The position numbers were made by a program, and so were the translations under genes. This document shows, piece after piece, positions 1 to 12,175 of a stretch of DNA of 64,000 bases. The DNA comes from Maratus speciosus (taxonomy: Eukaryota; Arthropoda; Arachnida; Araneae; Salticidae): assembly GCA_963932465.1 (NCBI GenBank), contig OZ010791.1, positions 157,102,012 through 157,166,011 of the forward strand, given 5' to 3'. The notes beneath the pieces were generated by a model. That model worked only from the letters and a program-made list of their open reading frames with translations, did no database searches and was not told where the DNA came from. Each line of letters opens with the position of its first letter. Position 1 is the first letter of the stretch.

Positions 1-269
1 GGAAAAAAAAAATATACATGGGAATTTAATCATTTTCATTCAATTTAATCATTCAACAGAAACTCGAAGTTTGCAGAGTGCACTTATTAATTTTAACTTG
101 CCTAATTTTTTGACGGTTTATTTCAATTTTAAATTAAAATTTTCAGAATTTCCAGAGATATTTTTTACATATTTTAGAAACGGTTATTTTAAATTGCTGC
201 CAGTTGTTAAAACAGCGCAAAGAATAATATATCCTTTAAATTAAAAATTTATTCACACGTGACTATTAT

Positions 270-560
270 AAACAGAAAAAAATCCTTTTAAATTAGAATT
301 AAATGATAACGTGTTGAAAGCAGGAAAATATTAAACATTACGTCATAAAAATTGTTTTTACACATGCTTACTTAAAATGAAAGAAAATTATAAAATAATC
401 AATTATTTTCAAATTAGAATTAAATGATGACGCATTAAAAGCAGGAAAACATTGAAAATTACGTCATAAAAATTATATTTACACGTGAATATTAAAAGAA
501 AAAGAAAATTTTTAAATAATAAATTCATTGATATGTGTTAAAAGCCGTAAATGGAGGAAA
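270..560. repeat. Diverged tandem repeat, ~120-bp unit, about 3 copies
   Basis: Three successive blocks carry the same word order: AAATTAGAATTAAATGA, then a TTAAAAGCAGGAAAA-like segment, then ACGTCATAAAAATT and a CACGTGA-like end. The third copy is more eroded (AAAGCCGTAAATGGAGG, then TTACGTCATA). The repeat has no coding capacity and I do not recognise a family. The flanks (1-270 and 560-1030) are AT-rich with nothing I can identify. Confidence 0.6.
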
Positions 561-1037
561 TTACGTCATATTGGCCAAAGTGGCCAAAACAGTTTGCAAA
601 ACATATTGCAAAACAGTTTAAATTAAAAAATATATTTATATGAGAGATTTGTCTCAAATTTCGAGATGATATTTTTAACTATAGTTGCCAATTTTAAGGT
701 AGCGCAAATAATAATATTATCTTTCTAATAATAAAAATATTTTCAGTTGAATGTTACAAAGAGAAAGGAAAGTTTGGTGAAAATTATGCCAGATTTAAAA
801 CGTTACACTTAAAATCTCTTAATTAAAATCATTTTCTTATAGCGTTGTTAAAAAATACCATGAAGCAAAGATTCTGTTGACTTAGTTCCTTTTATATTTG
901 GTAATTTTCAAATGTTTAACTAATCTTATTTAATCAAGCACGGAAACAGCAACTAACATCAGCAGATTCGGTGTTGAAATCCCTCAGTAAAAGGGAAACC
1001 CGTTTACAGTAAGATCGCCATTGATTTTTTAATTATA

Positions 1038-1112
1038 CAGAGCAGCCTCGATTATCCGAGCTAATTGGGACTGTTAGTAAATCGGAATCGGAAATCTCGG
1101 TTAATAGAAACT
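1038..1112 (+). mobile_element. Tigger/pogo terminal fragment
   Basis: CAG.GCAGCCTCGATTATCCG followed by CTAATTGGGA matches the terminal repeat of the Tigger elements at 9790 and 47937. No matching opposite end was found nearby, so this is a solo end. The small minus-strand frame over it is chance. Confidence 0.5.
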
Positions 1113-1589
1113 GTGTGTAAAAATTCGCCGTGATTGCGAATTTAACATCTCTTTTAAAAAAATATATAGAACGTTTTTTAAATAATAAAAATAAATATAT
1201 GTAAAGTTCTGTTTCACAGCTTAACAAATTTAAAAAGAAAATCAACTACCAGTAGTAAAGTTTAAAATGCAAATTGAAAAATTTACGAAAGTTCACACAG
1301 CCACTGGAAACAAAGCATTGTTCGCTATTGACTTCTCAGGGTCCAATGTTTCTTTGGAGTTGAGTGCTTTTGGGGGCAGAAGGGCCTGTATAGCACGGAC
1401 AGTGAGCTAAAGAGTGTGGTTTCACCTTATTCAATTAATGAGATATCTCCGATAAAATAAGTCACATTTTCCCGTTCTAAAATACTGGTATCCAAAAATC
1501 GTAGCATGTAACTGACACTACAAGTACTCAATGAATTAGACTATTTTAAGTCTGATTTTTATTATAGACTATATAAAATTATTAAAAAT

Positions 1590-1830
1590 ATATATTATGA
1601 TAGGAACTAGCGGGCTTCGTCCGCTATTTACGTTACGGATATAAAAATCATATTTTTTTTTAGGGAAAAAGAAATAAAAACCTATTTGACGATAGGTTTA
1701 TAAAGACACATTTTGTATTTGTTATATTTCCGGGGATGAGGAGGGGGGGGGGACTATTTTGATTAAATATCGCAATTAGTCTACATGGCAGATATAATTA
1801 TGATAGACACTAGCGGGCTTCGCCCCTCTA
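1590..1830. repeat. Pair of direct repeats around ACTAGCGGGCTTCG
   Basis: TATGATAGGAACTAGCGGGC (about 1595) and TATGATAGACACTAGCGGGC (about 1800) are two copies of one ~30-base word, each followed by TTCGYCCG-like sequence. They sit about 205 bases apart with a G-run between them. Either one element with repeated ends or a tandem pair is possible. Function unknown. Confidence 0.45.
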
Positions 1831-2440
1831 TGGCGCCTTATGGGTCCAGCTTCCATAACTCAGAAACTACCTTTCGGACATCAATGCAACAGATTCCAAA
1901 CGTTATAATTAACTTAATAATCACCCTATATAGCATTAAAGTAAATTTATGAGTACTGCATACTATTTTTTTATCGTAATTTCTGAAGAGAAAAAATTAT
2001 TTCGGTTCCATTCTTAGGTACTGGCCTGAAAATTTTTGAAAAAGGGGGGAAGGAGGGGACATGAGACTGCTGTTTGTCAAACAACACAACGGGGTCTGGC
2101 TTATTCAACTTGGTTTTTGATGACTTCAATGGGAAGGTGGTTTGTTTAAAAGAGTGCGTTCCCTGCCCCATGAAAATTGGAACTATTGGTGCACCATCTA
2201 TGTAAGGATTTAATAATTATAAATTAACATTTTGGATTTATTAATTTAAGGATAAAGTGTTTTTAAAGGAATATCAAATGAAACCCTCTGTGCGATCTGC
2301 GATCATACTTACCCAGTTGTTTTTATATACAAACTGCTATAAGGAAAATTGTAATAAAATAGTAAAAATTAAATCTGCATTAAATTCCATAAATATCTTT
2401 TTTTTTAATCATTTTATCACTAACCTCAAAAAAGTAATGA

Positions 2441-3578
2441 TATCAATGCAAAAACCCTTAACGGGTTAAAAGTTTCTGACGCAGCACTTTATCTTATGCT
2501 CTAAGAATTTTAAATATGGAACTTAAAAATACTGATATCAAATTTTGAGTGACGTTATGCTATTTCTTAAAAAATATACTTGTATTTATTTCATCATTTT
2601 ATTTTTGTTTTATTTATAATCGCATGTGCAAAAGTTATGTTCAACATGAAAAGCTGCATAAAATTTTATTCGCTGTTGCTTTATCATTTACATCTCTCAT
2701 AAATTCAAAATATGAGTTTTAAAAGATATGATATAAAATTTAAGTGACGCCTTGATGTGACTTTAAAAGGTTCGTTTTAAAATTCAATTAAAATTATTTT
2801 TGACTTGGTTAAAATATTTTTTTACATCTACACAATACTTTTAATTTTCCAATTCACTGTTAAATATATCACTTTCATTGAATCTATACTATGCATTGAA
2901 ATGTATTTATTTCAATAAATTGATTTATCTTTTGTGTCACGCTATTCAAAATTGTGAGTAAGATTTATGTAAATGGTTTCTTTGCGTCATTGTGTCCAAA
3001 CTACATGAAATGTATGAAAAAGGATAGTTTGACGCAAATAAACCATTTACATAAATCTTACTCACAATTTTGAATAGCGTGACACAAAAGATAAATCAAT
3101 TTATTGAAATAAATACATTTCAATGCATAGTATAGATTCAATGAAAGTGATATATTTAACAGTGAATTGGAAAATTAAAAGTATTGTGTAGATGTAAAAA
3201 AATATTTTAACCAAGTCAAAAATAATTTAAATTGAATTTTAAAACAAACCTTTTAAAGTCACATCAAGGCGTCACTTAAATTTTATATCATATCTTTTAA
3301 AACTCATATTTTGAATTTATGAGAGATGTAAATGATAAAGCAACAGCGAATAAAATTTTATGCAGCTTTTCATGTTGAACATAACTTTTGCACATGCGAT
3401 TATAAATAAAACAAAAATAAAATGATGAAATAAATACAAATATATTTTTTAAGAAATAGCATAACGTCACTCAAAATTTGATATCAGTATTTTTAAGTTC
3501 CATATTTAAAATTCTTAGAGCATAAGATAAAGTGCTGCGTCAGAAACTTTTAACCCGTCAAGGGTTTTTGCATTGATA
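2441..3578. repeat. Giant near-perfect palindrome (548-bp arms)
   Basis: Position i pairs with 6019-i from 2441/3578 inward to 2988/3031, leaving a 42-base spacer. The outermost arm reads TATCAATGCAAAAACCCTTA and its complement closes the right side. Only a handful of mismatches are visible over 548 bases (for example near 2464, 2583 and 2978), so the two arms are young or have been converted. The arms encode nothing. Next to the ends are CCCTTAACGGGTTAA-like words resembling TTAA-element termini, but I see no clean target duplication. It could be a foldback transposon or a recent inverted duplication. Confidence 0.9.
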
Positions 3579-3884
3579 ATTATACAGCGGGGAAAATGAA
3601 ATTTTAAAATTTAGTACAGTATTCCGTTAGAGAAAGGTTCCGTTTTCATAGGATTTCATGTATTATTATGTCCGGATTTAGGAGCCACTGTCCCGCATTT
3701 TTTCGTCTCATTGTCCTACTTTTTGTAACACTCGACCTGACAGCTCTATTTGTCACATAGTTTGGCTTCATCTCACGTTACTCATCATGGTAAAATTTGT
3801 CTACAGAACTTTCTAAAGTTTTTCAATCAATGCTATGTTCTTTTGCAGCCGCATGAGTACTTAACTCATCATTATAATATTTTA

Positions 3885-4084
3885 CCCCTTTCAGGGGTTA
3901 ATCAAAATGTTGAAATAAATGACTGGCAATGGAATTTATGAACAAATTTATTTGGAAATAAGAAAAAGGCTATATTTCACATACATATTAAATGGAAAAT
4001 ATTTTAGCGACATTCTGGTGCCATTGTGGCGTTTGGGAATTAAAATTAAGTGGTTTCATAAACATACCACTGCCCCTGAAAGGG
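3885..4084. mobile_element. Candidate TTAA-type (piggyBac-like) MITE
   Basis: The left end TTTACCCCTTTCAGGGG and the right end CCCCTGAAAGGGTTAA are inverted relatives. The right flank is TTAA and the left is TTTA (one change). The TTAA target and CCCTTT-type tip are piggyBac traits. No transposase is present; the short frames inside are chance. Confidence 0.45.
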
Positions 4085-4099
4085 TTAAGACGGCTGCTT

Positions 4100-5400
4100 T
4101 CATATTTTCTAGTCTTTTCTACTGTTTCTATTTACCTATTGTAAGTAATATTTAAATGGAAAACAGTTACTATCAACTTCCCCAATTTATATTTCATTAA
4201 ATTTTTTTCTTTCAGTGGATGCTATAGCAATTTTTCACATATTTCTTTAATCAGTTTTAAACATTTTCTTTTCCATCACACCATTTTACTGTGGCTTTAC
4301 AGAATAAATTTACAATCTTTTTTATATATAACCGTTAACCTTTCATTATGCACAGTGTACAATAAAATGATTTCCAAAACCACTTAATTAAGGGAACCTT
4401 GAGCATATAGTCAATCCTCCCTCACACTGACTGGGTCAAGCTTCCCCACATAGCCCTTTTCTAAAGATTAGGTCATTTTTATGTTAAGCCTAGCTTTCTG
4501 TACAACCTTTATGCCTGGAATGAAAACTCGATATTTCTGCCTTACATAAAACCTACTTACTCAAATTTCTATGATATATTTTATCTGAAAAGAGCTTACA
4601 AAATATTTCTCAAAAACACAACTTTTATGTTGAAAACACTTCGCAATTGATTTTTTCTACGCCTATTTCGATTATCTGTATGAAACAAAGATTGTTGTTT
4701 GGGCTTTCCAGTACCTTTGGTTGACACCTATTGTTAAAACTCTGAAATTCTTTTAAGTATGAAAACTGATAGGTGGGTCAAACCTCCCCACTGGTCAACC
4801 CTCCCTAGTCTCCCCTGTATGTTTTTCTTTTCGTTTACATAAAGACATATCGTTACACAAGTTACATCGTTAGTATAAAATAAAAATTATGTTGAGTAAG
4901 TGAAATTCAAGAAGGTAGCGGCAGAAGAATATTTAGATTATTTTTAAGGTGAATAAAATTTTCGCCTTATTTTGAAATTTTATACTTTTTCCTTTATCAA
5001 AATTCCAAAAGAGTGATTCAAATTAAAATAATTAAATGTGAAATAATTAATACATTTATCAAAATTGTGTGCCTTTATTCATTAATTTAAACTCAAATTA
5101 TCGAAATTAAAAACAGTCGTTTTCCGGCGTAAGCAAAAATGTCTTAGACTTGCATTGCATTACGCATACCATATTTCTTGGATGTATGTTGTTCACATAT
5201 TCATTTTTCCCCTTTCTAGTTATATTAGTTTCTTTTATATATGTAAAATCATATTTATTTCTTTTTGAACTTTGTGCAGAAAAATAATGCAATCTATTTT
5301 AAAATAAAGTATTGATTCTGAATTTATTATGTTTAATTAGTAATAATCTTTTTTTTAAAATTGATGTACCGAAATTTTTTTAGAAAATTAAATAAGACTA
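4100..5400. other. Non-coding interval; pogo-like end at its centre
   Basis: Mostly AT-rich with no gene. Between about 4410 and 4818 several GTCAAxCCTCCCC-type words occur, and the sequence closes with a terminus that reads TACAGGGGAGACTAGGGAGG on the minus strand. This resembles a pogo-like end with subterminal repeats. The partner end was not found. Confidence 0.35.
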
Positions 5401-5407
5401 TAAAAAA

Positions 5408-5884
5408 ACAAGTCGGAAATTGTACATCAAACGTGGCAAATGAGCTGCATTCGAACTATAACTAGTTTAATAAATATTCAGATCTTGGTGCAGTAGCTGT
5501 TGCACTCTTACGGAAAAATGCATGAATACAAAATTTATTACGATTATATATATTAAATTCAGCAGTACGGAAATAATAAACTCCATTTTAAATCGGAGGT
5601 AATCACAATGGCAACCTAGAATCATTACGTGTCATGGGATATAAATGAAATAATTACGTATGTTAGGATTTAATAGAATGAAGAAAACTTTCATTAATAT
5701 CTTTTTAAGTTTTGATTCGATTTTCATGAAATTTGAAATGACTCGGCAAAATTCTCCAACAATTATATATATTAAATTTCAAAGCATTTGGTTGAGTAAT
5801 TTTTAAGCTGTTATATGTGGACAGACGGACATACCAGACGAGGAATATAGGTGCTGAAATATTTATATAATTACGAACGAACCT
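5408..5884 (+). mobile_element. Family A element, copy 1 (Helentron-associated-like)
   Basis: It starts ACAAGTCGGAAATTGTACAT after an A run and ends ACGAACGAACCT before AAAAAT. About 35 bases in lies AGCTGCATTCGAAC, an eroded inverse of the 3' tip. One copy of the family's internal unit (about 5700-5800) is followed by a short GACAGACGGACA tract. Copies 2 (38128) and 3 (40298) share both ends. It encodes nothing. Assignment to the Helentron-associated class is inference from structure. Confidence 0.7.
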
Positions 5885-6136
5885 AAAAATGAATAAAGGA
5901 CTAGCTTTTTTCTTTCGAAATCCGAGAAGAGTTGAAAAAATTCTTTTGAAAACATATTTCTTAGAAATGATTATTAACGAATTAGCAATATATGCAAATT
6001 CACAATGGTGTGTATATTTCCTTATGTATGCCATTTCACAGTTGTCTCCTTATAATGTCTCCTTACAGTTGTCTTATGAAAAATTTCAAATAATATCGAA
6101 ATTAAAATACACATGGAATGTGTGGAGATGGAGACT

Positions 6137-6260
6137 GACTAGGGAAGGTCTCCAAAAGCCAGATCGGGATTTTGTCGAGAGTGGTGTCGTTGGAAAGCTC
6201 CTACCATGGGGATCAAGGAAATGTATACAACTACCCATCCGAATGTAACTGGTGAAGAGT
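6137..6260 (+). mobile_element. Fragment of the hairpin element at 54078
   Basis: ACTAGGGAAGGTCTCC and then GTCGAGAGTGGTGTC, AACTACCCATCCGAATG follow the same order as the arm of the element at 54078-54752, but diverged. Only one arm is present. Confidence 0.5.
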
Positions 6261-6496
6261 TATGGGCCGCTGTATTTCTGTCATTTATTGATTTCTCCAG
6301 GTCGCTAGCTATGCAAGAAAGACACTGTGGTTAGAAAAGACAGCTTACAGTACAGTTATGTAACCTGTCGTTGCCAGTGTGAAGTTGGTGAATATTCCAT
6401 GTTCCTTCTAGTAAGAAACAGAAGATTGTGACCGCATTTTCGAAATCATAAATAACTAATTGGACTGCAGTGACTATATGAATGAATGTGCTTTAA

Positions 6497-6714
6497 CCCT
6501 TAGACTCCCAGTGGGACACTATTTCCCAGTGCAACTTCAAAAATTACCACTGGACACAGCAGTCCCTGAAACGCTTGGAAAAACATATCTGCTTGTCCCA
6601 CTGGTCTCTCACGTTCATTGGGGTACACGTACTGTGGCTTTTAGACCTTGTTAAAAACACTGTGCTAAATTTGATTTAAAATATCCCACAAAAAAAAAAA
6701 TGGTAGTCAAGGGG
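6497..6714. mobile_element. piggyBac-like MITE with TTAA flanks
   Basis: TTAA (6493-6496) precedes CCCTTAGACTCCC, and the right end GGTAGTCAAGGGG is followed by TTAA (6715-6718). The tips are imperfect inverted repeats and the TTAA duplication is exact. Internally there are several CCCAGTGG/CCACTGG words. Non-coding. Confidence 0.65.
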
Positions 6715-6719
6715 TTAAA

Positions 6720-8145
6720 GAATATGAGGAACTAACTCCTTCCCTAGCAGGTTTATAAAACAAAAACATTTATTTTAAAGTTAGAAATGCTTTTATAATG
6801 ATCAGAAATTTATTTTGAAATTTAATAAAAATCTGATGTATTTAACAATTGCAACAATATACACGATAAACAATAGAATGTGGGATTTCTTCGAATAACG
6901 AACAGCTGTTATTGGACGAACAGAAAGAAATCTAGGACAGCTCGATTACTCGTTGATATTCTTAAATCCTCTTTAATAAAAAGGTACGCGTTGCTGACCA
7001 CTATCTTTTTCGCTAATCGTTGCCACAGATTAATCTTGGAAAATGAAACATTTGAAGTTACTGAAAACATTAATAGCTCGAAAAGTACTTGCCAGAAAAT
7101 TGTTAGACAAACTGCGTTAGAAAGGTAAAAAATTGTATTTTTCTTAATATAAATTTCAAATCTAGTGATTATGCTGTTTTCAAATATTGAATTTCAAAAA
7201 TCACCAAATTTCGCAATGGATTACCATTGCAAAATCTTCACGCGTAAAAAGGTAACGATAACGGCAATGTGTCTGGACGTGTAGACTGGCTATAGCACGA
7301 ATGACAAATTATAGAAGCCTTATTATTCTGTTAAAATATAAAAGTAGATTATGGTATCACGAGAACATGATTTCTATTTAATTCTCGGCAAATACTAGAT
7401 GCGCCATTTATTTTTAGTTGTGAATAATATAGGTTAATTCACGTATGACCTCATATTTAAAACGAATATATAGTTAACGCATGGCTTTTACAAGAGAAAG
7501 TAATATCATGAAGGGCTTTTTATGAATTTACATTTCTTTTTCAAAATCTTTTCAAGAATCAAAACTATATTTATTTAGGCTCAGGAAACTTTTTTTTTAA
7601 GTACAGGTATAAAAGGAAAATTTCTCAAGGCTTTCAATATATTAAAAAATATAGCATATTTGCACGAGATTCATAGTCCGTACCGTGTTTAATTTTAAAA
7701 TTAATTTTTATAACCAAACATGTTTAAAAACCCGACAACGCCAGGTATTTCAGCTAGTATACAAATAAACGACATTCTAAGTAATGTCGTTGTTCGTCAT
7801 TTATAGTCAGGTACTGAGACGAGGGTTGGCTCTCTCCATATTAAAGCCCTTTATTCTAAAACGAGATATTCGTAAGAAGTTCATGGTTCCACTGATATTC
7901 GTATATTCATTGAAGCAGTTCACTAAGTGTGAACTTTTTAATTGAACTTTTGCAAACAAGTTACCTTCATGAAGTTTAAGTGGTTTACTATGATAGTGGC
8001 TTCCTGCACCATAAGAGAGATATGAAGGTATGAAGCTGCACACTGTGAAAAAGACAAATCTTTCTTAATCTAGGAAAATATGATAATATCACGTACGAAA
8101 ATTTAGAATAACCAATAAAAACTTGGAGTTACGCTGTCAAATTTA
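6720..8145. other. Non-coding interval
   Basis: AT-rich. The small frames at 6880-7128 (+) and 7807-8043 (-) have no recognisable motif or neighbour support. I see nothing assignable. Confidence 0.4.
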
Positions 8146-8226
8146 ATGATTAAAAACACTTAAGATACTCTCAGCGTACTACATATAGAAAATAAAAATT
8201 AAACACACATTAAAAATACACCAAAC

Positions 8227-8258
8227 GTTTCAGACTTATTCTGACAAGCCATCATCAG
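8227..8258 (-). other. Hammerhead-like core, left arm
   Basis: On the minus strand: CTGATGA, one spacer base, GGCTT pairing with AAGTC (one G-U pair) as stem II, then GAAACG. Read as a degenerate hammerhead motif; activity untested. Confidence 0.35.
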
Positions 8259-8610
8259 GGGTTTTTTGACCTTTAGATGTAAAAATTTTTTCTAGATATT
8301 ACAACCCTCTTAAGGCCCTTATAAGAGAATTTATTGAAATTAGTCTGAGAAAAGGCGAAGTTTGTAATGACAATCTCTCATTTCAGGTTTCTTGTGTTTG
8401 GTTAAATATATTGAAAGAAATACATTTGTAAAGTGAAATTCAGTTTTTCCTAACTTTGTTAATAATGTTATAGTTTACAGCTAGATGGCGCCATCCGTTA
8501 CATTATTGTTTTTGAAGTTTTGTAATTTCTCACAGAAATGTTTTCAGTTTACTGTTTGTGACAGTGAGTGTGGTGTGTGTAATATCAGCTTCGTAAAGGC
8601 CAAGAAACCT

Positions 8611-8643
8611 CTGATGATGGCTTGTCAGAATCAGTCTGAAACG
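8611..8643 (+). other. Hammerhead-like core, right arm
   Basis: CTGATGA, spacer T, GGCT paired with AGTC, then TGAAACGTTGG. The conserved boxes (CTGATGA and GAAA) are intact. Stem II is short and has an extra base before it compared with a textbook hammerhead. Confidence 0.4.
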
Positions 8644-8811
8644 TTGGATGTATTTTTAATGTGTGTTTAATTTTGATTTTATATATGTAGTGAATCTTAA
8701 GGATGAGAATCTTAAGTGTTTTTATTCATAGAATAACCGCTTCCGAGTTACCGACGATTACATAAAACGTGCTTTATCTTTAGAAACTTTGGAAAGGCTG
8801 ATATTTTCGAG

Positions 8812-8814
<3 letters not shown>

Positions 8815-8857
<43 letters not shown>
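8815..8857. repeat. Poly(A) run, 43 bases
   Basis: Uninterrupted A tract just after the inverted-repeat element. It could be a retroposon tail, but no retroposon body is recognised upstream. Confidence 0.9.
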
Positions 8858-8859
<2 letters not shown>

Positions 8860-9136
8860 ATTTATGCAAGCAATTTTTCTTTTGGTGCCACTGATTTTCA
8901 GAAAACATTACCAAGTACTTTTTATAATGTATTATTTGTAATCAGGTTTCTTAACTCGGACTATAGGTTTTTCGGATGCTATCAATTTTTAAACATTTTC
9001 AATTTCAAAAAATATATTTTACATAAAAATATATTTATAATATATGTTAATCCAATGGGAGAATTTTTTTAAGATATCGCTTTTGCATTTCAATATTTTT
9101 AAATGATTTTTTTTTTTCGCATTTGATAGCTGAGAT

Positions 9137-9300
9137 CGGTCTCCACATCGGCCGTTTTTTGCTTTTTCGTTTTTGTTTGCAGATATTTTTAACTTGGACA
9201 CTTTCACATTCGGAACAGGTTCCGAAAGTGCAAGCATCCTTATAAAAAAAATCTGCAAAGAAAATCGAAAAAGTGAAAAACGGCCTTTGTACAGATCGAC
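9137..9300. repeat. Small palindrome (~75-bp arms)
   Basis: CACATCGGCCGTTTTTTGC on the left mirrors GAAAAACGGCC...GTACAGATCG on the right, meeting at GGAACAGGTTCC (about 9211-9222). The overlapping frames on both strands exist only because of this symmetry and are not genes. Next stretch 9300-9789: nothing recognised. Confidence 0.75.
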
Positions 9301-9789
9301 AGATAAGATAATTTCCCCCTCCAACCAATATTATCCATCCATTGTAAGAGAAAATATAGAGATTCTAACTGGTAAAAATAACGTATGTAACGATACAGCA
9401 TTATTAAACTTACCAAAACTGTGGCTCGAAGTACTCAAGGGTTTAGTAAATAGAAATAAACATCCAAGTAAAAAAAAAAAAACGTAACGTGCGTTACATG
9501 AAAAACTGAATGATGACGTTTCAGTAGTTCATTGCTTCATAGACCGCGCAATTTCAGAATATCACTATTTATGTGTTTTGAAAATGGCTCTGGATGAGTT
9601 GAAACATGTCAACAGTCAAATAAAACTATTTTACTGTTTTTAAAGTTTTAATCTTACACCTTTTTAGCAATTAGAAATAATATGTTAAATTTATCTTTAA
9701 TAATTTCAAAACAAACTGCAAGTGGCCAGTTTTTAAAGTATAACTTAAAAACTGCTTAACGGAATTTGCTGTAAAATTGTATTCACATA

Positions 9790-10953
9790 CAGTAGAACCT
9801 CGATTATCGGAAGTAATTGGGACCGACCCTCTTTCGGAAAATCGAAATTTTCGGATAATCTAGAATGCTTCAATTTTGAGATTAAGGAGAAATATATGCA
9901 ATATTTCTTATTATGGAAACGAGTACTTAATAAAAATAAAACAATAGCAAAATAGGAACAAGAATAAATTACCTGAATTTTAATTTTGAAATTAAATACC
10001 TTTTACAAATATCACAAGGGTTTGAAAAATTGTTTTGCTTGTCGCAGTTTCGATTGCTTTTGCTTTGAAGCTCTATCATGGAGTTTTTTAATATTATTAA
10101 TTCACCAGTATCACAGTCTTTCTGCTGCTCCAGCCATGCCAAACCTTTTGCAAAACATTCAAAAGCTTCAGAATTGCTAATTTGTTCGTTTTCTTCGTTC
10201 CACCACTCCAGGTTACGGGAGCTGAAGTTAAATTGAAAGGAACTCTAAGAAAGGGGATCGAAAATATGTATATGTACTCGTAGTTCGGAAAGGACCGCTT
10301 GCACACAATGAATATGATATTTAAAAAAAGAGGCTTTAAAAGTGGATTTCGGTTAACCAAGAGTTTCTGTTAAAAGTGTTTGGGATAAAAGATATACTAA
10401 ATTCTAGAAAGTTGTTATTATAAAAATTAATCGCTTGACAATTAACATGAATTTAACATCCCGATCAGAGCTTCCCTCGCCCGATTTTCTCTCGATATCA
10501 TTGGCGCATCCACGGGGCGGGGAGCACGGGGGTGTTGAAGCCCCCCCCCCCCATACCCCGAAACTTGACTAATGAAGTAATGACATAAATTTTCTTAAAT
10601 TTATGAAAAGTAACTTTTATTATTTCTAATAGGTCTTTAGGGAAATGGAAATTTTGGAAAATATTGTTTTTGTCTCAAAGTCTTACTTATTTTCAAATTT
10701 CTTATTAAATTTAATGTATTAGCATGTTTAATATTTGATACTTAAAAAATATATATATATACATACTACGATTAGAGAAAGAATAGACTATTAACTTTAT
10801 CTCCTTTGAAATCACATTTTACGATAAGGGGGGGGAGGGGAGCTCTAAAAATGGATTTTGCACACAAGGAATGTGAAAGAAAAAAAAATGAAAAAACCCC
10901 TTTAAAAATGGATGTCGGTTAACCGAGAGTTTCGGATAAAAGAGGTTCTACTG
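9790..10953 (-). mobile_element. Tigger/pogo element with a second right end
   Basis: The left end CAGTAGAACCTCGATTATCG follows TA. A right end (GGTTAACC.AGAGTTTC) lies at about 10345-10400. A second, complete right end (GGTTAACCGAGAGTTTCGG to TTCTACTG) closes at 10953. 9790-10400 matches the 635-bp element at 47303 in length and content. The extra 550 bp may be a partial second copy. A transposase tail lies on the minus strand inside. Confidence 0.75.
10012..10200 (-). pseudogene. pogo/Tigger transposase, C-terminal remnant
   Basis: The minus strand reads NEENEQISNSEAFECFAKGL then AWLEQQKDCDTGEL. After a frameshift it continues KKLHDRASKQKQSKLRQ and ends FFKPL before a stop. Tigger/pogo transposases, which cut and paste DNA at TA, typically finish with such an acidic segment followed by a basic KQ-rich tail, so I assign it there. 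The DDE catalytic domain is wholly missing, so this can only be a relic inside a non-autonomous element. A closely related relic lies at 47526-47715. Confidence rests on the tail motif plus the flanking Tigger ends. Confidence 0.6.
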
Positions 10954-11347
10954 CATTTAAAGCTTCTAGAAAGCGACTTCTGTTGAAATTTTTATACGTT
11001 ACAATACAGATTATTTTCGAATATTTATTTCAGAATTTACATATTTTGAGATTAGTATTAAAAAATGGTATTGTAACCTTTTTTTCCCCTTAGAAATCGG
11101 GGTCTAGAAACTTTAAATATTCAAATTTAAAATTACAGGTAATTTCTCCAAGTAGTTTTGATTTATTGCAATTTCTTTTCTAACTATTAAAAAGGAATTT
11201 AATAATAGTAGTTCAAACCTGAAAACATTAAAATCTTCATAATTCATGAATTACTATATACAATAATGACTTGGGTGTTTCCATTGGAAATTTCAAAGTT
11301 TGTTACACTTTCAGCATGAAAACAGTTCTCTAGGCTTGCTTATTTTT

Positions 11348-12071
11348 ACTTTCTTCTATCTTCAACAGAAGTAAATATTGTAATGGAAATTTTTATCTAC
11401 TTCTCGTTTTCGACGGATTTACACGTTATAGGAGTCAGAGATTGCAAAAAACTTGTTTATGCAAAATGTCTGTCTATCCGTGTGTCGCCATTTTACCTTC
11501 GAAAAGTGTATGGAGTTATTAATAGAACTGAACCAAATTTTTTGTGTATGTTTTTAGCTATGGCCAGCAGGTCCTCCTTGAAATTAGAAATATTCTGGCG
11601 GAAGTGGGCTCTGTAATAGGGATTTTGTGCCATTCTTATTATTGTACCATCGAAAAGTGTATGAAGAATTGAACCAAAGTTTTTTGTATGTTTTTGGCTA
11701 TAGCCGCAGCAGGTGCTTGAATTTGGAAATATTCCACGCTAAGGGGGCGTTATAATAGCGATTTTTGCATAATTTTCTTGATTTCTTGTAGTCTTGTTAT
11801 ACATAGCAATCTCGTGCAGCGGCAAGAACTTCGCATTCTGCTAAGCCGGCAATTTTCAAACAGCTGACGTGCAACAGAATAAATAAAAACTATTGTTTTT
11901 AATGAACATCATGATCGAGATTAAGTCGTTATTACTCTAATTAATTGACTGAAGTAGAAATTTAAGATGAAAATCCAAGTTGATATAGTATTAAATTAAT
12001 AATATTGAAGTATGAACATTATTAAGATGTATTAGATAGAAGAAAGTTTTGGGATTGGTACATCCAACTAG
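11348..12071 (-). mobile_element. Family B element, copy 1 (two internal units)
   Basis: Read on the minus strand, the 5' end is CTAGTTGGATGTACCAATCC with ACTTTCTTCTATCT about 24 bases in. The 3' end (at 11348) is ACTTTCTTCTATCTTCA and its near-inverse, a hairpin. Two diverged ~150-bp units begin at the TACC.TCGAAAAGTGTATG words near 11495 and 11645. A TGTCTGTCTATCCGTG tract precedes them. Frames over the array are artefacts. Confidence 0.75.
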
Positions 12072-12175
12072 TTTTAATATAAATTAAAAGAAATCAATTA
12101 ATAATCGAATGGCTATTTTCGTTTCTCTCCGCGACATTTTCGAGATTAAAATGCATAGTGTATATCTTTCTATTT

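Larger units (their letters stand above)
8149..8731. mobile_element. Inverted-repeat element with hammerhead-like motif in each arm
   Basis: Left arm (about 8149-8264) and right arm (about 8603-8731) are inverted copies: TTAAACACACATTAAAAATA on the left, its complement on the right. Both run into CTGATGATGG...CTGAAACGTT read inward to outward. The centre (8265-8600) is AT-rich. CTGATGA...GAAAC next to such inverted ends recalls Penelope-like elements, which carry hammerhead motifs, but no reverse transcriptase is present. Confidence 0.65.

Noticed and set aside
2441..3578. Retrotransposon with inverted LTRs
   Set aside because: No TG..CA ends, no primer-binding site, no coding sequence, and a spacer of only 42 bases.
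6880..7128. 82-codon frame as a small gene
   Set aside because: No motif, no start context or neighbour support; its length is within chance for the window.
9019..9487. Overlapping ~100-codon frames on both strands
   Set aside because: They arise from a short palindrome, which makes both strands open. No domain or codon bias supports them.
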